A stretch of 64,000 nucleotides of DNA, taken from contig JAJZMF010000008.1 in assembly GCA_021850325.1 (NCBI GenBank), forward strand, positions 25,018 through 89,017. The letters run 5' to 3'. Both the position numbers and the translations under genes were made by a program. Of this stretch, positions 37,637 to 45,474 are shown in pieces. The notes beneath the pieces were generated by a model. That model did no database searches. It had not been told where the DNA came from and saw only the letters and a list, made by a program, of their open reading frames with translations. The DNA is from Actinomycetes bacterium (lineage in GTDB: Bacteria; Actinomycetota; Acidimicrobiia; Acidimicrobiales; Palsa-688). Numbering within the stretch: position 1 is the stretch's first letter; each line of letters starts with the position of its first letter.

Positions 37637-38556
37637 GGTTCAGCTCCTTTGGTGCCAGGGGGGCCCACGACGGCGAAGGCCTTCTGTGCCCCCCGGCGCC
37701 CGGCCAGCACGGCCAGGAAGGGCAGGTCTCCGACGTACAGGGTGAGAGGCAGGTCCACGGGGTGGTCGAGGCGGAGGACCTGGCCCGGGGCCAGGTCGAC
37801 CACGCGGTGCGAAGGTACGGCGGTGTCGTTGAAGCGGACGGTGGCTTCGACGGCGCAATCGCCCAGACGGCCCGTGCTGGCCAGGGAGGTCGCCGCAGCG
37901 GAGGTGCCCGAAAAGGCCTCCAGGCTTGCGAGCAGGGGCTCAGCCGGCACTGCCACCCGCAGGTGGCCAACGGCGCTGTTCATGGTGACGTCGAACTCGA
38001 AGGCGATCAGGAGGCTGCGGGCGGCCGAGGCCCGGATCAGCTCGAGCCGGCTCTCCTGGCGGGCCGTGGTGGGCTCGGTGCGCACCACGAGGGCGAGGGA
38101 CTCGGCCAGGTCGGTCGAAGCCCTCTGGTGGACCTCGCCGACAAGTGTCAGCTCGACCTCGGTCAAGGGATCGGTGCGCTCCTGGGCGATGCCGGCCCCT
38201 CCCATCAGCTTCTCCACGATGGCCGTGGCGAGCGGGACGTCCATAACGACCAGGCCCGTGCCCTCCATCGGGGGTACGTGCAGGCGGGCAGCGCAGTAGG
38301 GCTCCGGCAGGGCGGCCAGGAGGTCGTCCCAGGACCATTGCTGGACCGGGGAGGTGGTTATCTCGACCTCGGCGCCCACGTACCCGGACAGGTCGGCGGC
38401 GAAGAGGCGACAGAAGTTCTGGCCCACCAGGGCCAGGACCTGCTCGTGCTCGTCCTTCAGCGTGGTGGCAGGCCTGACCCGGAACGGGCGCAGCGGCTTG
38501 GGGCGGCCACCGCGCCCGAGAGGGACGACCGTCTCCCTGGCCTCGTGCGCGCTCAT
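37633..38556 (-). CDS. fliM: Flagellar switch protein FliM lacking the CheY-binding motif
   Basis: A 307-residue C-ring protein. The CheC-like middle domain is evident (LMGGAGIAQERTDPLTEVELTL and EFDVTMNSAVGHLRVAVP), and the C-terminal SpoA domain ends APGQVLRLDHPVDLPLTLYVGDLPFLA. The N-terminus reads MSAHEARETVVPLGRGG and has no LSQxEIDALL peptide, the usual CheY-P docking site. An in-frame stop at 38596-38598, with no start codon between it and 38556, fixes the ATG, so the motif is truly absent here. fliL is 102 bp upstream; fliN overlaps downstream. Confidence 0.93.
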   Translation of the reverse strand: MSAHEARETVVPLGRGGRPKPLRPFRVRPATTLKDEHEQVLALVGQNFCRLFAADLSGYVGAEVEITTSPVQQWSWDDLLAALPEPYCAARLHVPPMEGTGLVVMDVPLATAIVEKLMGGAGIAQERTDPLTEVELTLVGEVHQRASTDLAESLALVVRTEPTTARQESRLELIRASAARSLLIAFEFDVTMNSAVGHLRVAVPAEPLLASLEAFSGTSAAATSLASTGRLGDCAVEATVRFNDTAVPSHRVVDLAPGQVLRLDHPVDLPLTLYVGDLPFLAVLAGRRGAQKAFAVVGPPGTKGAEP

Positions 38557-38658
38557 CTGGTTCTCAGATCGGCGCGCCGCGACGCGACCTGAGCATCACT
38601 GTGAGTGGGGTTACAGGCAGGACCGCCCACCAGGAGCGTCCTGGCGGGGGAGAGCGCC

Positions 38659-39126
38659 CTACTGCATGACGAACTGCTCGAAGTAGACGGCCTGCACCAG
38701 GCCCGGCCACCTGGCGTCCATGGCCCGGATGATGTCGGCCTTGAGGCGGGCGGGGCCACCGGGCAGGAGGAGCTCGGCCTCGGTCATGCCCTGCGCCTGG
38801 GTGTTGAGGATGTCGAGCACGATGGCCTGGTCCTTGGTGAGGATGGTCTGGCTCTGGCCCGGGTTGACCTGGACGCCCACCGTGTACTGCAGGTAGTGGC
38901 CGTCGCGCAGGTTGACAGTGAGCGAGCTCTCGTCGACGATCGGCCCGCCCACGGTCGTGGTCGGGGTGCCCGGCGCGGCGGCGGCCTTCTTCTTGGTGAG
39001 CGTCATGTAGCCGTAGCCGGCGATGGCCACCACCACCACCATTGCCACGACGAGGAGCATCTTCTTGCTCTTTTTCTTGCCCCCCTCGGCCTCTTCCTCT
39101 GAGCTCTTCTTCTTGTCCTTGGCCAT
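38659..39126 (-). CDS. fliL: Flagellar basal body protein FliL
   Basis: A 155-residue single-pass membrane protein that surrounds and supports the stator. The very basic/acidic N-terminus (KDKKKSSEEEAEGGKKKSKK) precedes TM KMLLVVAMVVVVAIAGYGYM. The periplasmic-side domain carries the FliL pattern VNLRDGHYLQYTVGVQV and AIVLDILNTQAQ. The C-terminus ends VYFEQFVMQ, the typical FliL tail. The start is ATG at 39126, 9 bp after motB. Confidence 0.94.
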   Translation of the reverse strand: MAKDKKKSSEEEAEGGKKKSKKMLLVVAMVVVVAIAGYGYMTLTKKKAAAAPGTPTTTVGGPIVDESSLTVNLRDGHYLQYTVGVQVNPGQSQTILTKDQAIVLDILNTQAQGMTEAELLLPGGPARLKADIIRAMDARWPGLVQAVYFEQFVMQ

Positions 39127-39135
39127 GGTCCTACC

Positions 39136-40011
39136 TCACGGTGCGATGGTGCTTGTGCTGGCGGTGGTGGAGAACACGACGATGGCGACCCGCCGGTTCA
39201 CGGCCCGGTCAGCGGGGGTGCTGTTGGGGACGAGGGGTCGCGTATCGGAGTTGCCCGTGGCCTGGAGGCGGGCGGGGTTGACGGAGTGGGCGATCAGGTA
39301 CTCGACGACCGACACCGCCCGAGCTGCCGAGAGGGCCCAGTTGTCCTTGTAGGGGCCACCGATTATGGGCTGGTTGTCGGTGTTGCCCTCCACGTCGACC
39401 TGGTTGGGCAGGGAGGCAAGGACCGGGGCCACGGCGTTCAGGATGGCCAGGCCGGCGGGTTGGAGCTGCGCCGAGTCCACCGGGAAGAGGATCTTGTCGG
39501 TCATGATGCTCACCACCAGGCCCTGGTGGTTCATGGTGAAGCGCACGTCGTTGGCCAGGCCGGCCTTGTTGAGGGCAGCCTGGATCTGTGCCGCTGCGTT
39601 GAGCAGGGCGTTGTGCTCCTTGGTGGCGGCGCTCGACCCGCCCGAGGACGTCCCGCTGCTCGTGCCCTGCTGGCCGTTGGCCGTCTTGGTGAGCTGGCTC
39701 GCGCCGGCCAGGGAGTTGGCCGACGCCATGTTGAGGCGGGCGAACGGGTTGGTCTCGGTGAGGGCGATCGCCGAGGGCTGGGAGAGCACCCCGGGCCCGC
39801 CGGGTGGGGTCTGGGTCTGCGTGCTCGACAAGAAGTGGAAGCTGTCCTTGAAGGCGTTGAACTTGCGGATGTCGGTCTGGCCCAGCGCGAACAGCACGAT
39901 GAAGAGCACCATGAGCAGCGTGATCATGTCGGAGTAGGTGAGGAGCCAGCGTTCCGAGCTGGGCCCCTCCTCTCCGTGGCCTTCGTCGTGGCGCTTGCGG
40001 GACTGGGCCAT
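39136..40011 (-). CDS. motB: Flagellar stator protein MotB
   Basis: A 291-residue stator subunit. The single membrane helix is RWLLTYSDMITLLMVLFIVL; Asp28 is the proton-binding residue. A plug/linker rich in Gly/Ser/Thr (GTSSGTSSGGSS) leads to an OmpA-like peptidoglycan-binding domain: VDVEGNTDNQPIIGGPYKDN, NWALSAARAVSVVEYLI, and DRAVNRRVAIVV. The start is ATG at 40011, two bases after the motA stop; the longer frame through motA is not coding. It pairs with MotA for ion-driven rotation. Confidence 0.96.
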   Translation of the reverse strand: MAQSRKRHDEGHGEEGPSSERWLLTYSDMITLLMVLFIVLFALGQTDIRKFNAFKDSFHFLSSTQTQTPPGGPGVLSQPSAIALTETNPFARLNMASANSLAGASQLTKTANGQQGTSSGTSSGGSSAATKEHNALLNAAAQIQAALNKAGLANDVRFTMNHQGLVVSIMTDKILFPVDSAQLQPAGLAILNAVAPVLASLPNQVDVEGNTDNQPIIGGPYKDNWALSAARAVSVVEYLIAHSVNPARLQATGNSDTRPLVPNSTPADRAVNRRVAIVVFSTTASTSTIAP

Positions 40012-40013
40012 GC

Positions 40014-40808
40014 TCAGGCCGCCTTCTTGGCCGTTTCCTTGGCGCCCTTGGCGGCTTCCTGCTCCTTGGGCGAGAGGTAGGAGAGGAGGCGCTGCTCTAC
40101 CACGCGCGGGTTGGCGCCCGACTGTATGGCCAGGACGCCTTCGACGAGCAGCTCCATCCGGCGGACCTCGATCTCGCTGGTGCGCTTCAGGCGGTTGGAT
40201 ATGGGCAGCCAGAACAGGTTGGCCTGCATGACGCCCCACAAGGTCGCCGTGAACGAAGCGGCGATCATCGGCCCCAGGGTGGAGGGCGTCGACAGGTTCT
40301 GCAGCACGTGCAGAAGGCCCATGACGGTGCCCATGATGCCCATGGTCGGTGCGAAGCCTGCCATGTCAGCAAAGAACTTCGCCCCCGCCCGGTGGCGGCC
40401 CTTCATCGCGTCCAGGTCGAGCTCCAAGATGTCCCGGATCTCCTCGGGGTCGGCCCCGTCCACCGCCATCTCGATGCCCTTGCGCAAGAAGGCGTCGTCT
40501 ATCTGACGGGCCTCCTCCTCCAGGGCCAGCAGGCCCTGCCTCCTCGCCTTCTCGGCGAAGGAGACCACCACGCCCACCGACGCATCGGGCGCGGTGACCT
40601 TGGTGGTGAGGGCGCTCTTCATGATGGCGGGCAGGTTCTTGGCGTCGCTCATCAGCATCCCGGCCATGGCGGCACCGACGGTGCCGCCGAAGGTCAGGAG
40701 GATGGAGGAGGGAGCCAGCAGGCCGGCCGGGTTGCCCCCGTCCATGACCATGGACACCATGAGGGCAACCAGTGACAGGCCGATGCCTGCAAGGCTCGCC
40801 GGGTCCAT
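40014..40808 (-). CDS. motA: Flagellar stator protein MotA
   Basis: A 264-residue ion-channel subunit with four membrane helices. MotA signatures are ILLTFGGTVGAAMAGM, the cytoplasmic loop RRQGLLALEEEARQIDDAFLRKGIEMAVDG, and the TM3-TM4 region FAPTMGIMGTVMGLLHVL and AASFTATLWGVMQANLFWLP. The start is ATG at 40808, two bases after flbD. No sodium- or proton-specific residue can be called with confidence from this reading. Confidence 0.96.
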   Translation of the reverse strand: MDPASLAGIGLSLVALMVSMVMDGGNPAGLLAPSSILLTFGGTVGAAMAGMLMSDAKNLPAIMKSALTTKVTAPDASVGVVVSFAEKARRQGLLALEEEARQIDDAFLRKGIEMAVDGADPEEIRDILELDLDAMKGRHRAGAKFFADMAGFAPTMGIMGTVMGLLHVLQNLSTPSTLGPMIAASFTATLWGVMQANLFWLPISNRLKRTSEIEVRRMELLVEGVLAIQSGANPRVVEQRLLSYLSPKEQEAAKGAKETAKKAA

Positions 40809-40810
40809 CC

Positions 40811-41068
40811 TCAGCTCTCCGCAGGGTCAGGTAGCGCCCGTAGCGTGGCTCGGGGCTGGCCTGCGCTCTCTTCCAACTCCTTCGCCGCGACAAGCACGGA
40901 CGCCCGGTAGAGCCGGACGCGTTCGATGACCTCCGCTACGGTTTCGACGACGAGGTACTTGGTGCCGTCCACCAGCGTCAGCACCGTGTCCGGTGTGGAT
41001 TCAGCTCGCTCGATGAGGTCCGCGTTGACCGCGATCTGCGGACCGTTGAGCCTGGTAAGTAGGATCAT
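40811..41068 (-). CDS. flbD: FlbD-family small flagellar protein
   Basis: An 85-residue protein matching the Gram-positive FlbD/SwrD family (not the Caulobacter sigma-54 activator of the same name). The diagnostic pattern is MILLTRLNGPQIAVNADLIE, then TPDTVLTLVDGTKYLVVE and VAEVIERVRLYRASVL. In Bacillus the homologue raises flagellar torque by acting on the stator. It lies directly before motA and motB here. ATG 41068 follows GGAG 8 nt upstream and is the first gene after a flagellar-type promoter. Confidence 0.94.
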   Translation of the reverse strand: MILLTRLNGPQIAVNADLIERAESTPDTVLTLVDGTKYLVVETVAEVIERVRLYRASVLVAAKELEESAGQPRATLRALPDPAES

Positions 41069-41108
41069 GTGCCCCGCTCCGTCGGGCTGGTGGTATGCGC
41101 CTGAGCGC

Positions 41109-41128
41109 CCGGCCAATCCGTTGGCCGG
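41109..41128 (-). promoter_or_regulatory. flbD: Hairpin at the start of the flbD leader
   Basis: CCGGCCAA-TCCG-TTGGCCGG is a perfect 8-bp stem with a four-base loop. The predicted flbD transcript starts at about 41129, so this hairpin would form the very 5' end of the mRNA. Confidence 0.5.
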
Positions 41129-41136
41129 CATGTGTC

Positions 41137-41164
41137 TGATCGTCGCTGGGACGTCTGGTCTGAA
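41137..41164 (-). promoter_or_regulatory. flbD: Flagellar sigma-28-type promoter for flbD-motAB-fli
   Basis: Minus-strand TTCAGA (41159-41164), a 14-nt spacer, and GACGATCA (41137-41144). The predicted start near 41129 lies about 60 nt before the flbD ATG. It would serve the flbD to flhB gene run. Confidence 0.65.
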
Positions 41165-41170
41165 CGCAAC

Positions 41171-41239
41171 CGGGGAAAGCCGCTGGTACGGGCACGATGG
41201 TGGCGCAATTGTGCCGGCCTGCCACGAAAGCGGGGAAAG
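41171..41239. repeat. Direct repeats upstream of the flbD promoter
   Basis: CGGGGAAAG occurs at 41171-41179 and 41231-41239, 60 bp apart. Between them is a near-palindrome GCGCAATTGTGC (41214-41225). The first copy is 6 bp upstream of the -35 box, so a regulator could bind here. No gene lies in 41069-41377. Confidence 0.4.
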
Positions 41240-41287
41240 TGGGGTAACTGGCGCACACGCCGGTGGTAGAGCCCTCCTGGCGCGCCG

Positions 41288-41318
41288 GTGCCCCGCCGGG
41301 AGGAGCCCGACGGGGCAC
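41288..41318 (-). terminator. flgE: Terminator hairpin after flgE
   Basis: GTGCCCCG (41288-41295) pairs with CGGGGCAC (41311-41318). After a C-A mismatch, CGGG pairs with CCCG around an AGGAG loop. It begins 60 bp past the flgE stop and marks the end of the flgB-flgE run. Confidence 0.65.
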
Positions 41319-41377
41319 GTGGGAGCCGCGACCGGCCCACGGCGGGGGGAGCGGCGGTCGGTCGGGGACGACGGGTA

Positions 41378-42745
41378 TCAGGGCGTCGGCTTGAGGTTGA
41401 TGATGTCCTGGAGCAGGGCGTCGGAGGTTGTGATCACGCTGCCGTTGGCCTGGAAGCCTCTTTCGGCCTCGATCATGTGGGTCATCTCCGAGGCCAGGTT
41501 GACGTTCGAGCCCTCCAGGGCCCCGGCCTGGATGCTGCCCCGGCTGCCGTTGCTCGGTGGCCCTACCTGGGCCAGCCCGGAGTTGGCGGTAGCAGTGAAG
41601 GACGTGTTGCCGGCGCGCAGGAGGCCGTTGGGGTTGGAGAAGCTGGCCAGGGCTATCTGGCCCAGGTTCATCGTCTGGCCGTTGGTGAACACCCCCTGTA
41701 TGGTCCCGTCGCTGCCGATGCTGTAGCTCTGGAGGCTGCCCGGAGCGTTGCCGTTCTGGTTCACCGGGGAGACGGACTCCTGGCTGGCGTTGGCTGTGAC
41801 CGTCGGCATGTCGAGGGTGAAGCTGGCTGTGGCGCTACCCGAGGCCGAGCCCTGGGTCTCATCGGGTACGGAGAGGTTGAGCCCGGTGGTGGACGTACTG
41901 GTCTTGCCCGACGTGTCGGTGTAGCCCACCAGGTTGCCGCTCGAGTCGAAGAACAGCGTGGCGGGTTTGGAGTTCGTGTAGTCGGGGCTGGCCCCCGGCT
42001 GGGTGAGGGCGCCGTAGACGTTCCAGGCCGTCACCGCTCCCTTGGGTGCCCCCGAGGGCAGTGTGGTCTGCTGCTCGAAGGTGAGGTCCAGGGACTGCTG
42101 GGTGCCATTGGCGGCGTAGACCGTCACCGAGGTGGAGGCACCGACGGGGGGAGTGGTCGAGCTCGTCGAACCGGACCCCGGTGCCCCGGTGGGTGGTGTC
42201 CACCCGGGCTGGGCGGCCAGGTTGCCGCCCAGGGTCACCGACGTGGTCTGCACGGCTGCCACCTGCTGGCTGGTGGGGATGCTGACTGGCCCCAGTGGCC
42301 CGCTGGTGTTGATGGCGCCCTGGGCGTTGGCCTGCCAGCCCTGGATGAGGTAGCCGCTCGGGGTCACCAGGTTGCCGTTGCCGTCCAACTGCAGGGAGCC
42401 GGCCCTGGTGTAGTAGGTCTGGTTGCCGTCCTTGGCGACGAAGAACCCGTTGCCCTGGATGGCGAGGTCGAGCGGGTTGCCAGTCTGCTCCGTCGTGCCC
42501 TGGGTGAAGTTGGCCAGGACCGCGGCCACCTTGACGCCCAAGCCGACCTGGGTCGGGTTGACGCCGCCTGTACCGTTGCCGGGGGCGGTGGCGCCGGCGA
42601 TGGTCTGGCTGAGCAGGTCCTCAAAGACGACCTGGTTGCTCTTGTAGCCGGTGGTGTTGATGTTGGCGATGTCGTTACCAATGGAGTCGATGTACTCCTG
42701 GTTGGCGTCGATGCCCGAGACGCCGCTGTAGAGCGAGCGAAGCAA
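41378..42745 (-). CDS. flgE: Flagellar hook protein FlgE
   Basis: A 455-residue hook subunit. The N-terminus LRSLYSGVSGIDANQEYIDS and the rod/hook signature IGNDIANINTTGYKSNQVVFEDLLSQ are typical, followed by GNPLDLAIQGNGFFVAKDGN and YTRAGSLQLDGNGNLV. The C-terminal flg_bbr_C segment is GALEGSNVNLASEMTHMIEAERGFQANGSVI. The start is TTG at 42745 with a strong GGAGGG Shine-Dalgarno 7 nt upstream. The open frame continues upstream antisense to the flgD repeats and is not real. It is the last gene of the flgB operon. Confidence 0.95.
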   Translation of the reverse strand: MLRSLYSGVSGIDANQEYIDSIGNDIANINTTGYKSNQVVFEDLLSQTIAGATAPGNGTGGVNPTQVGLGVKVAAVLANFTQGTTEQTGNPLDLAIQGNGFFVAKDGNQTYYTRAGSLQLDGNGNLVTPSGYLIQGWQANAQGAINTSGPLGPVSIPTSQQVAAVQTTSVTLGGNLAAQPGWTPPTGAPGSGSTSSTTPPVGASTSVTVYAANGTQQSLDLTFEQQTTLPSGAPKGAVTAWNVYGALTQPGASPDYTNSKPATLFFDSSGNLVGYTDTSGKTSTSTTGLNLSVPDETQGSASGSATASFTLDMPTVTANASQESVSPVNQNGNAPGSLQSYSIGSDGTIQGVFTNGQTMNLGQIALASFSNPNGLLRAGNTSFTATANSGLAQVGPPSNGSRGSIQAGALEGSNVNLASEMTHMIEAERGFQANGSVITTSDALLQDIINLKPTP

Positions 42746-42779
42746 TTGAGTGCCCTCCTTGGGGGGTGGTCGGTCCCTC

Positions 42780-43673
42780 TCAGGCCGACGCGCTGGTGGT
42801 GGCGGGGTTGGCGGTGCTGGTGTTCGAGGTGCCGGTGCCGGTCGTGCCCGTGCCGGTCGTGCCCGTGCCGGTCGTGCCCGTGCCGGTCGTGCCCGTGCCG
42901 GTCGTGCCCGTGCCGGTCGTGCCCGTGCCGGTGCTCGAGGTGCTCGTGCCGGTGCTCGAGGTGCTCGTGCCGGTGGTACCGGCAGGTGCCGTGGCAGTTG
43001 GGGCGGGTGTGGTCGGTGTGCCGGTGCTGCCAGGGACAGCCGAGGTGGTGCCGGAAGAACCTGTGCCGGCCGAGGTGGGGGCCGTGCCCGCCGCGGTGGC
43101 CGTGGGGGTAGTGGCCGTGGGGGTAGTGGCAGTTGTAGTGCCCGCGCCGGCGGTGCTGCCCGTCGTCGGGTTTGAGGCTGAGCCGACCGGCACGCCGGTG
43201 GAGGTGCTGCTGCCGATGGAGGTGACAGCGGACATGGCAAGCGAGGAGGTCCCCACCTGGAGGACAGGCCCGTTGCTCGTGAGCTGTACCCCGGTCACCT
43301 TGCCGCTCACCGGACTGCCCGACAGGTCGGTCCCGTTGACGGTCTGCCCCAGCATGGCGGTGGCGGTCTGAGCCTGCTGGGCGCTCACCAGGCTTGCCAG
43401 GGAGGTCTGCATGGACCCCAGTTGCTGTACTTCCTCGAAGGCCGCCGTCTGGGAGAGGAACTGTGTGGAGTTGACGGGGTTGTTGGGGTCCTGGTACTGC
43501 ATCTGGGCCACGAGCAACTGGAGGAACGTGTCGGCGTTGACGCCGTTCAGGCCCAGGCCGGAGCCGGCCTGGCTGGTCGAACTGCCCGAGGCACTGACCG
43601 TACTGCCCGGGGGCAGGGTTGCCGTGGGCAGCTGCGGGGTGGTGGTCGTCGTAGTGGGGGGGATGATGCTCAT
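42780..43673 (-). CDS. flgD: Hook capping protein FlgD with repeat-rich C-terminus
   Basis: A 297-residue hook-assembly scaffold. The conserved part is the N-terminal FlgD region: GLNGVNADTFLQLLVAQMQYQDPNNP followed by NSTQFLSQTAAFEEVQQLGSM, then ATAMLGQTVNGTDLSGSPVSGKVTGV. The usual C-terminal Ig/tudor region appears reduced; after ~160 residues the protein is Thr/Gly/Ala/Ser low-complexity, ending in TSSTGTS and GTGTT repeats encoded by a DNA minisatellite (42835-42966). The start is ATG at 43673, one base after the fliK stop. Confidence 0.92.
   Translation of the reverse strand: MSIIPPTTTTTTPQLPTATLPPGSTVSASGSSTSQAGSGLGLNGVNADTFLQLLVAQMQYQDPNNPVNSTQFLSQTAAFEEVQQLGSMQTSLASLVSAQQAQTATAMLGQTVNGTDLSGSPVSGKVTGVQLTSNGPVLQVGTSSLAMSAVTSIGSSTSTGVPVGSASNPTTGSTAGAGTTTATTPTATTPTATAAGTAPTSAGTGSSGTTSAVPGSTGTPTTPAPTATAPAGTTGTSTSSTGTSTSSTGTGTTGTGTTGTGTTGTGTTGTGTTGTGTTGTGTSNTSTANPATTSASA
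42835..42966. repeat. flgD: Coding minisatellite in flgD
   Basis: Six identical copies of the 15-mer GTGCCGGTCGTGCCC occupy 42835-42924. Two copies of the related 21-mer GTGCCGGTGCTCGAGGTGCTC follow at 42925-42966. On the minus strand they encode in-frame Gly-Thr-rich pentapeptides and heptapeptides. Units are multiples of three, so copy-number changes keep the frame. Confidence 0.97.
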
Positions 43674-43674
43674 T

Positions 43675-45474
43675 TCACAACCTCACGTCGAGGAGGGCGT
43701 CACTGCCGCCTGCGTGGACCAGCTGCGGTCGCTCGGTGCCCACCTGGGGCAGGTCTGTCACGGCGGTGGAGGCCGCCGCCCAAGGCGCTCTGTAGGGGTG
43801 CGGGGTGTCGGGGGGGGCCTGGCCGGTACCGTTGCCTCCCCCGGTGCTGACGTCGAACGTGCCGGTGTTGAAGCCGGCGGTGCTGAGCTGCTGGCGCAGT
43901 TGGCCCAGGTTCTGCCGTAGCAGGTCGCCCGTCGCTCCACCCTCGGCGTGCATCGACAGGTTGACCGTGCCCGACTCCAGGCGGAGAGCGATGTGGACGA
44001 CGCCCAGTTCGGCCGGCTGGAGCCGGATGTTGACCTGGTAGTTGCCGTCCGATTGGCGCGCCGCAGGTAGTACGACGCTGGCCAGCTGTTCGGCAACCGG
44101 CATGGGCCGGGTGGGTGCGGCCGGCGCGATGGGGCTTGTCGGCACCGCGGGCCGGGTGGTGGGCCCGGGGGACGTTGCCACCACTGCTCCGAGGGGTAGC
44201 TGGGAGGGGTTGTGCGTGGCCGTCCCGCCGGCTGTCCCGGTTGTGCTCCCTGGTGCCTGGGCACCGGTAGCGGCACCTGCCGCTCCCTGGTGCAAGGGGG
44301 CCGGCGTGGACGACCTGGTTGCCCCGCTTGCCTGGTCGGCTTGCGCGAGCACCCGGACCGGGGCGCCTTCGCCGGCCCGGAGGGCCTGGCCTGTTTGGGC
44401 GGCCTTGCCGGGGCCCTGGGCACCGGCGAGCGCGTCCGCTCCGGCCTGCACCTTGGCCACTGCGGCGCTCACTGCGGTGCCGGTGGCCTGGGCTGCCGTA
44501 CCGACCGGGTGCGCAGAGGCCGGGGAACCCGTCACGCCGGGCCCTGATGTACCGGGCAGTGGGGCCAGGTTGGGCCCGGACGAGCGCCCTCCATCGGGGC
44601 GGGCCCCCTTGGCGCCAGCGGGCTTGGCGAGCCTGGCCGCGGCGCCGCCGGAGGCAGCTGCAAGGGCACCGACGGCAGCGGCCGCTGTGGCGGCAGCTCC
44701 GGCTCCCGTCGCAACGGGACCGTTCGCCGGAGCGCTGGGGCCGAGGCGGCCATTTGCCGCCGGGCCCGGACCGGTGGAGGGCCGGGGAGCGGCCTGTCCA
44801 GCTGGCGTGCCCGGCGCAGCCCGGTTGGCACCGGTCCCTGCTCCCGGGCCGGCGCCAGATGTCGTGAAGGTGGCACCTGCCAGCTGGGGGCCACCCGGGA
44901 GCGGTGCCTGTCCGTTGCCCGGCACGGCCGCCATCGCGGTACCTCCGCCTCCTGGCCCGGCCGGCTGCCCGCTGGTGGCACCGGGCTGCGCCGGTGCCTG
45001 GTGGCCGGTGACGGTCCCCTGGGGGCCTGTCGTCGGGCCGGTGGGCACGGCGAGAGGAGCACCGGCGGCGCCTGTCCCGGCGGTGGACGGCGGCGTGCCC
45101 GTGCTGCCCCCATTTGTGCCCGTGCCCTGGCGGCCCGGGGCTGTGGCTGCGCTGCCCCCGGGCCCGGTGGCCGTCTGGGCCGCGGACGTCCCGGTAGCCG
45201 GTGCCTGGTCTGTGGTCCCGGTCGGTGACGACCCGCCCCCGGCCGTCCCCGCCTTGGCTGTGCCGGCCGCTGGGGCGCCGGTCGTGCCCACGGCCTGTAC
45301 AGCGGGCTTGGCGGACTGGCCTGGGCCGGGGCCCGCCCCACCCGGCGCCGGGGTAGGCGTCGCGCTCAGGACGGCCATGACCCCGGCAAAGGTGTCGCTG
45401 GCCTGACTGGGGGAGTGCTCGGCGGTCTGGTCCTGCTGGGGCGAGCCGCTGCTCACAGGGGCTACTACGCTCAT
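43675..45474 (-). CDS. fliK: Flagellar hook-length control protein FliK
   Basis: A 599-residue protein, assigned by its C-terminal Flg_hook domain (NYQVNIRLQPAELGVVHIALRLESGTVNLSMHAEGGATGDLLRQNLGQLRQQL) and its place before flgD and flgE. The first ~440 residues are Ala/Gly/Pro/Thr low-complexity and presumably form the flexible ruler; they have no other domain. FliK measures hook length and triggers the FlhB switch. ATG 45474 overlaps the stop of the upstream hydrolase gene (ATGA), and flgD follows after one base. Confidence 0.9.
   Translation of the reverse strand: MSVVAPVSSGSPQQDQTAEHSPSQASDTFAGVMAVLSATPTPAPGGAGPGPGQSAKPAVQAVGTTGAPAAGTAKAGTAGGGSSPTGTTDQAPATGTSAAQTATGPGGSAATAPGRQGTGTNGGSTGTPPSTAGTGAAGAPLAVPTGPTTGPQGTVTGHQAPAQPGATSGQPAGPGGGGTAMAAVPGNGQAPLPGGPQLAGATFTTSGAGPGAGTGANRAAPGTPAGQAAPRPSTGPGPAANGRLGPSAPANGPVATGAGAAATAAAAVGALAAASGGAAARLAKPAGAKGARPDGGRSSGPNLAPLPGTSGPGVTGSPASAHPVGTAAQATGTAVSAAVAKVQAGADALAGAQGPGKAAQTGQALRAGEGAPVRVLAQADQASGATRSSTPAPLHQGAAGAATGAQAPGSTTGTAGGTATHNPSQLPLGAVVATSPGPTTRPAVPTSPIAPAAPTRPMPVAEQLASVVLPAARQSDGNYQVNIRLQPAELGVVHIALRLESGTVNLSMHAEGGATGDLLRQNLGQLRQQLSTAGFNTGTFDVSTGGGNGTGQAPPDTPHPYRAPWAAASTAVTDLPQVGTERPQLVHAGGSDALLDVRL

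Noticed and set aside
42750..43371. Open frames through the flgD repeats on the plus strand
   Set aside because: The GC-rich minisatellite leaves all frames open; only the minus-strand frame has FlgD homology.
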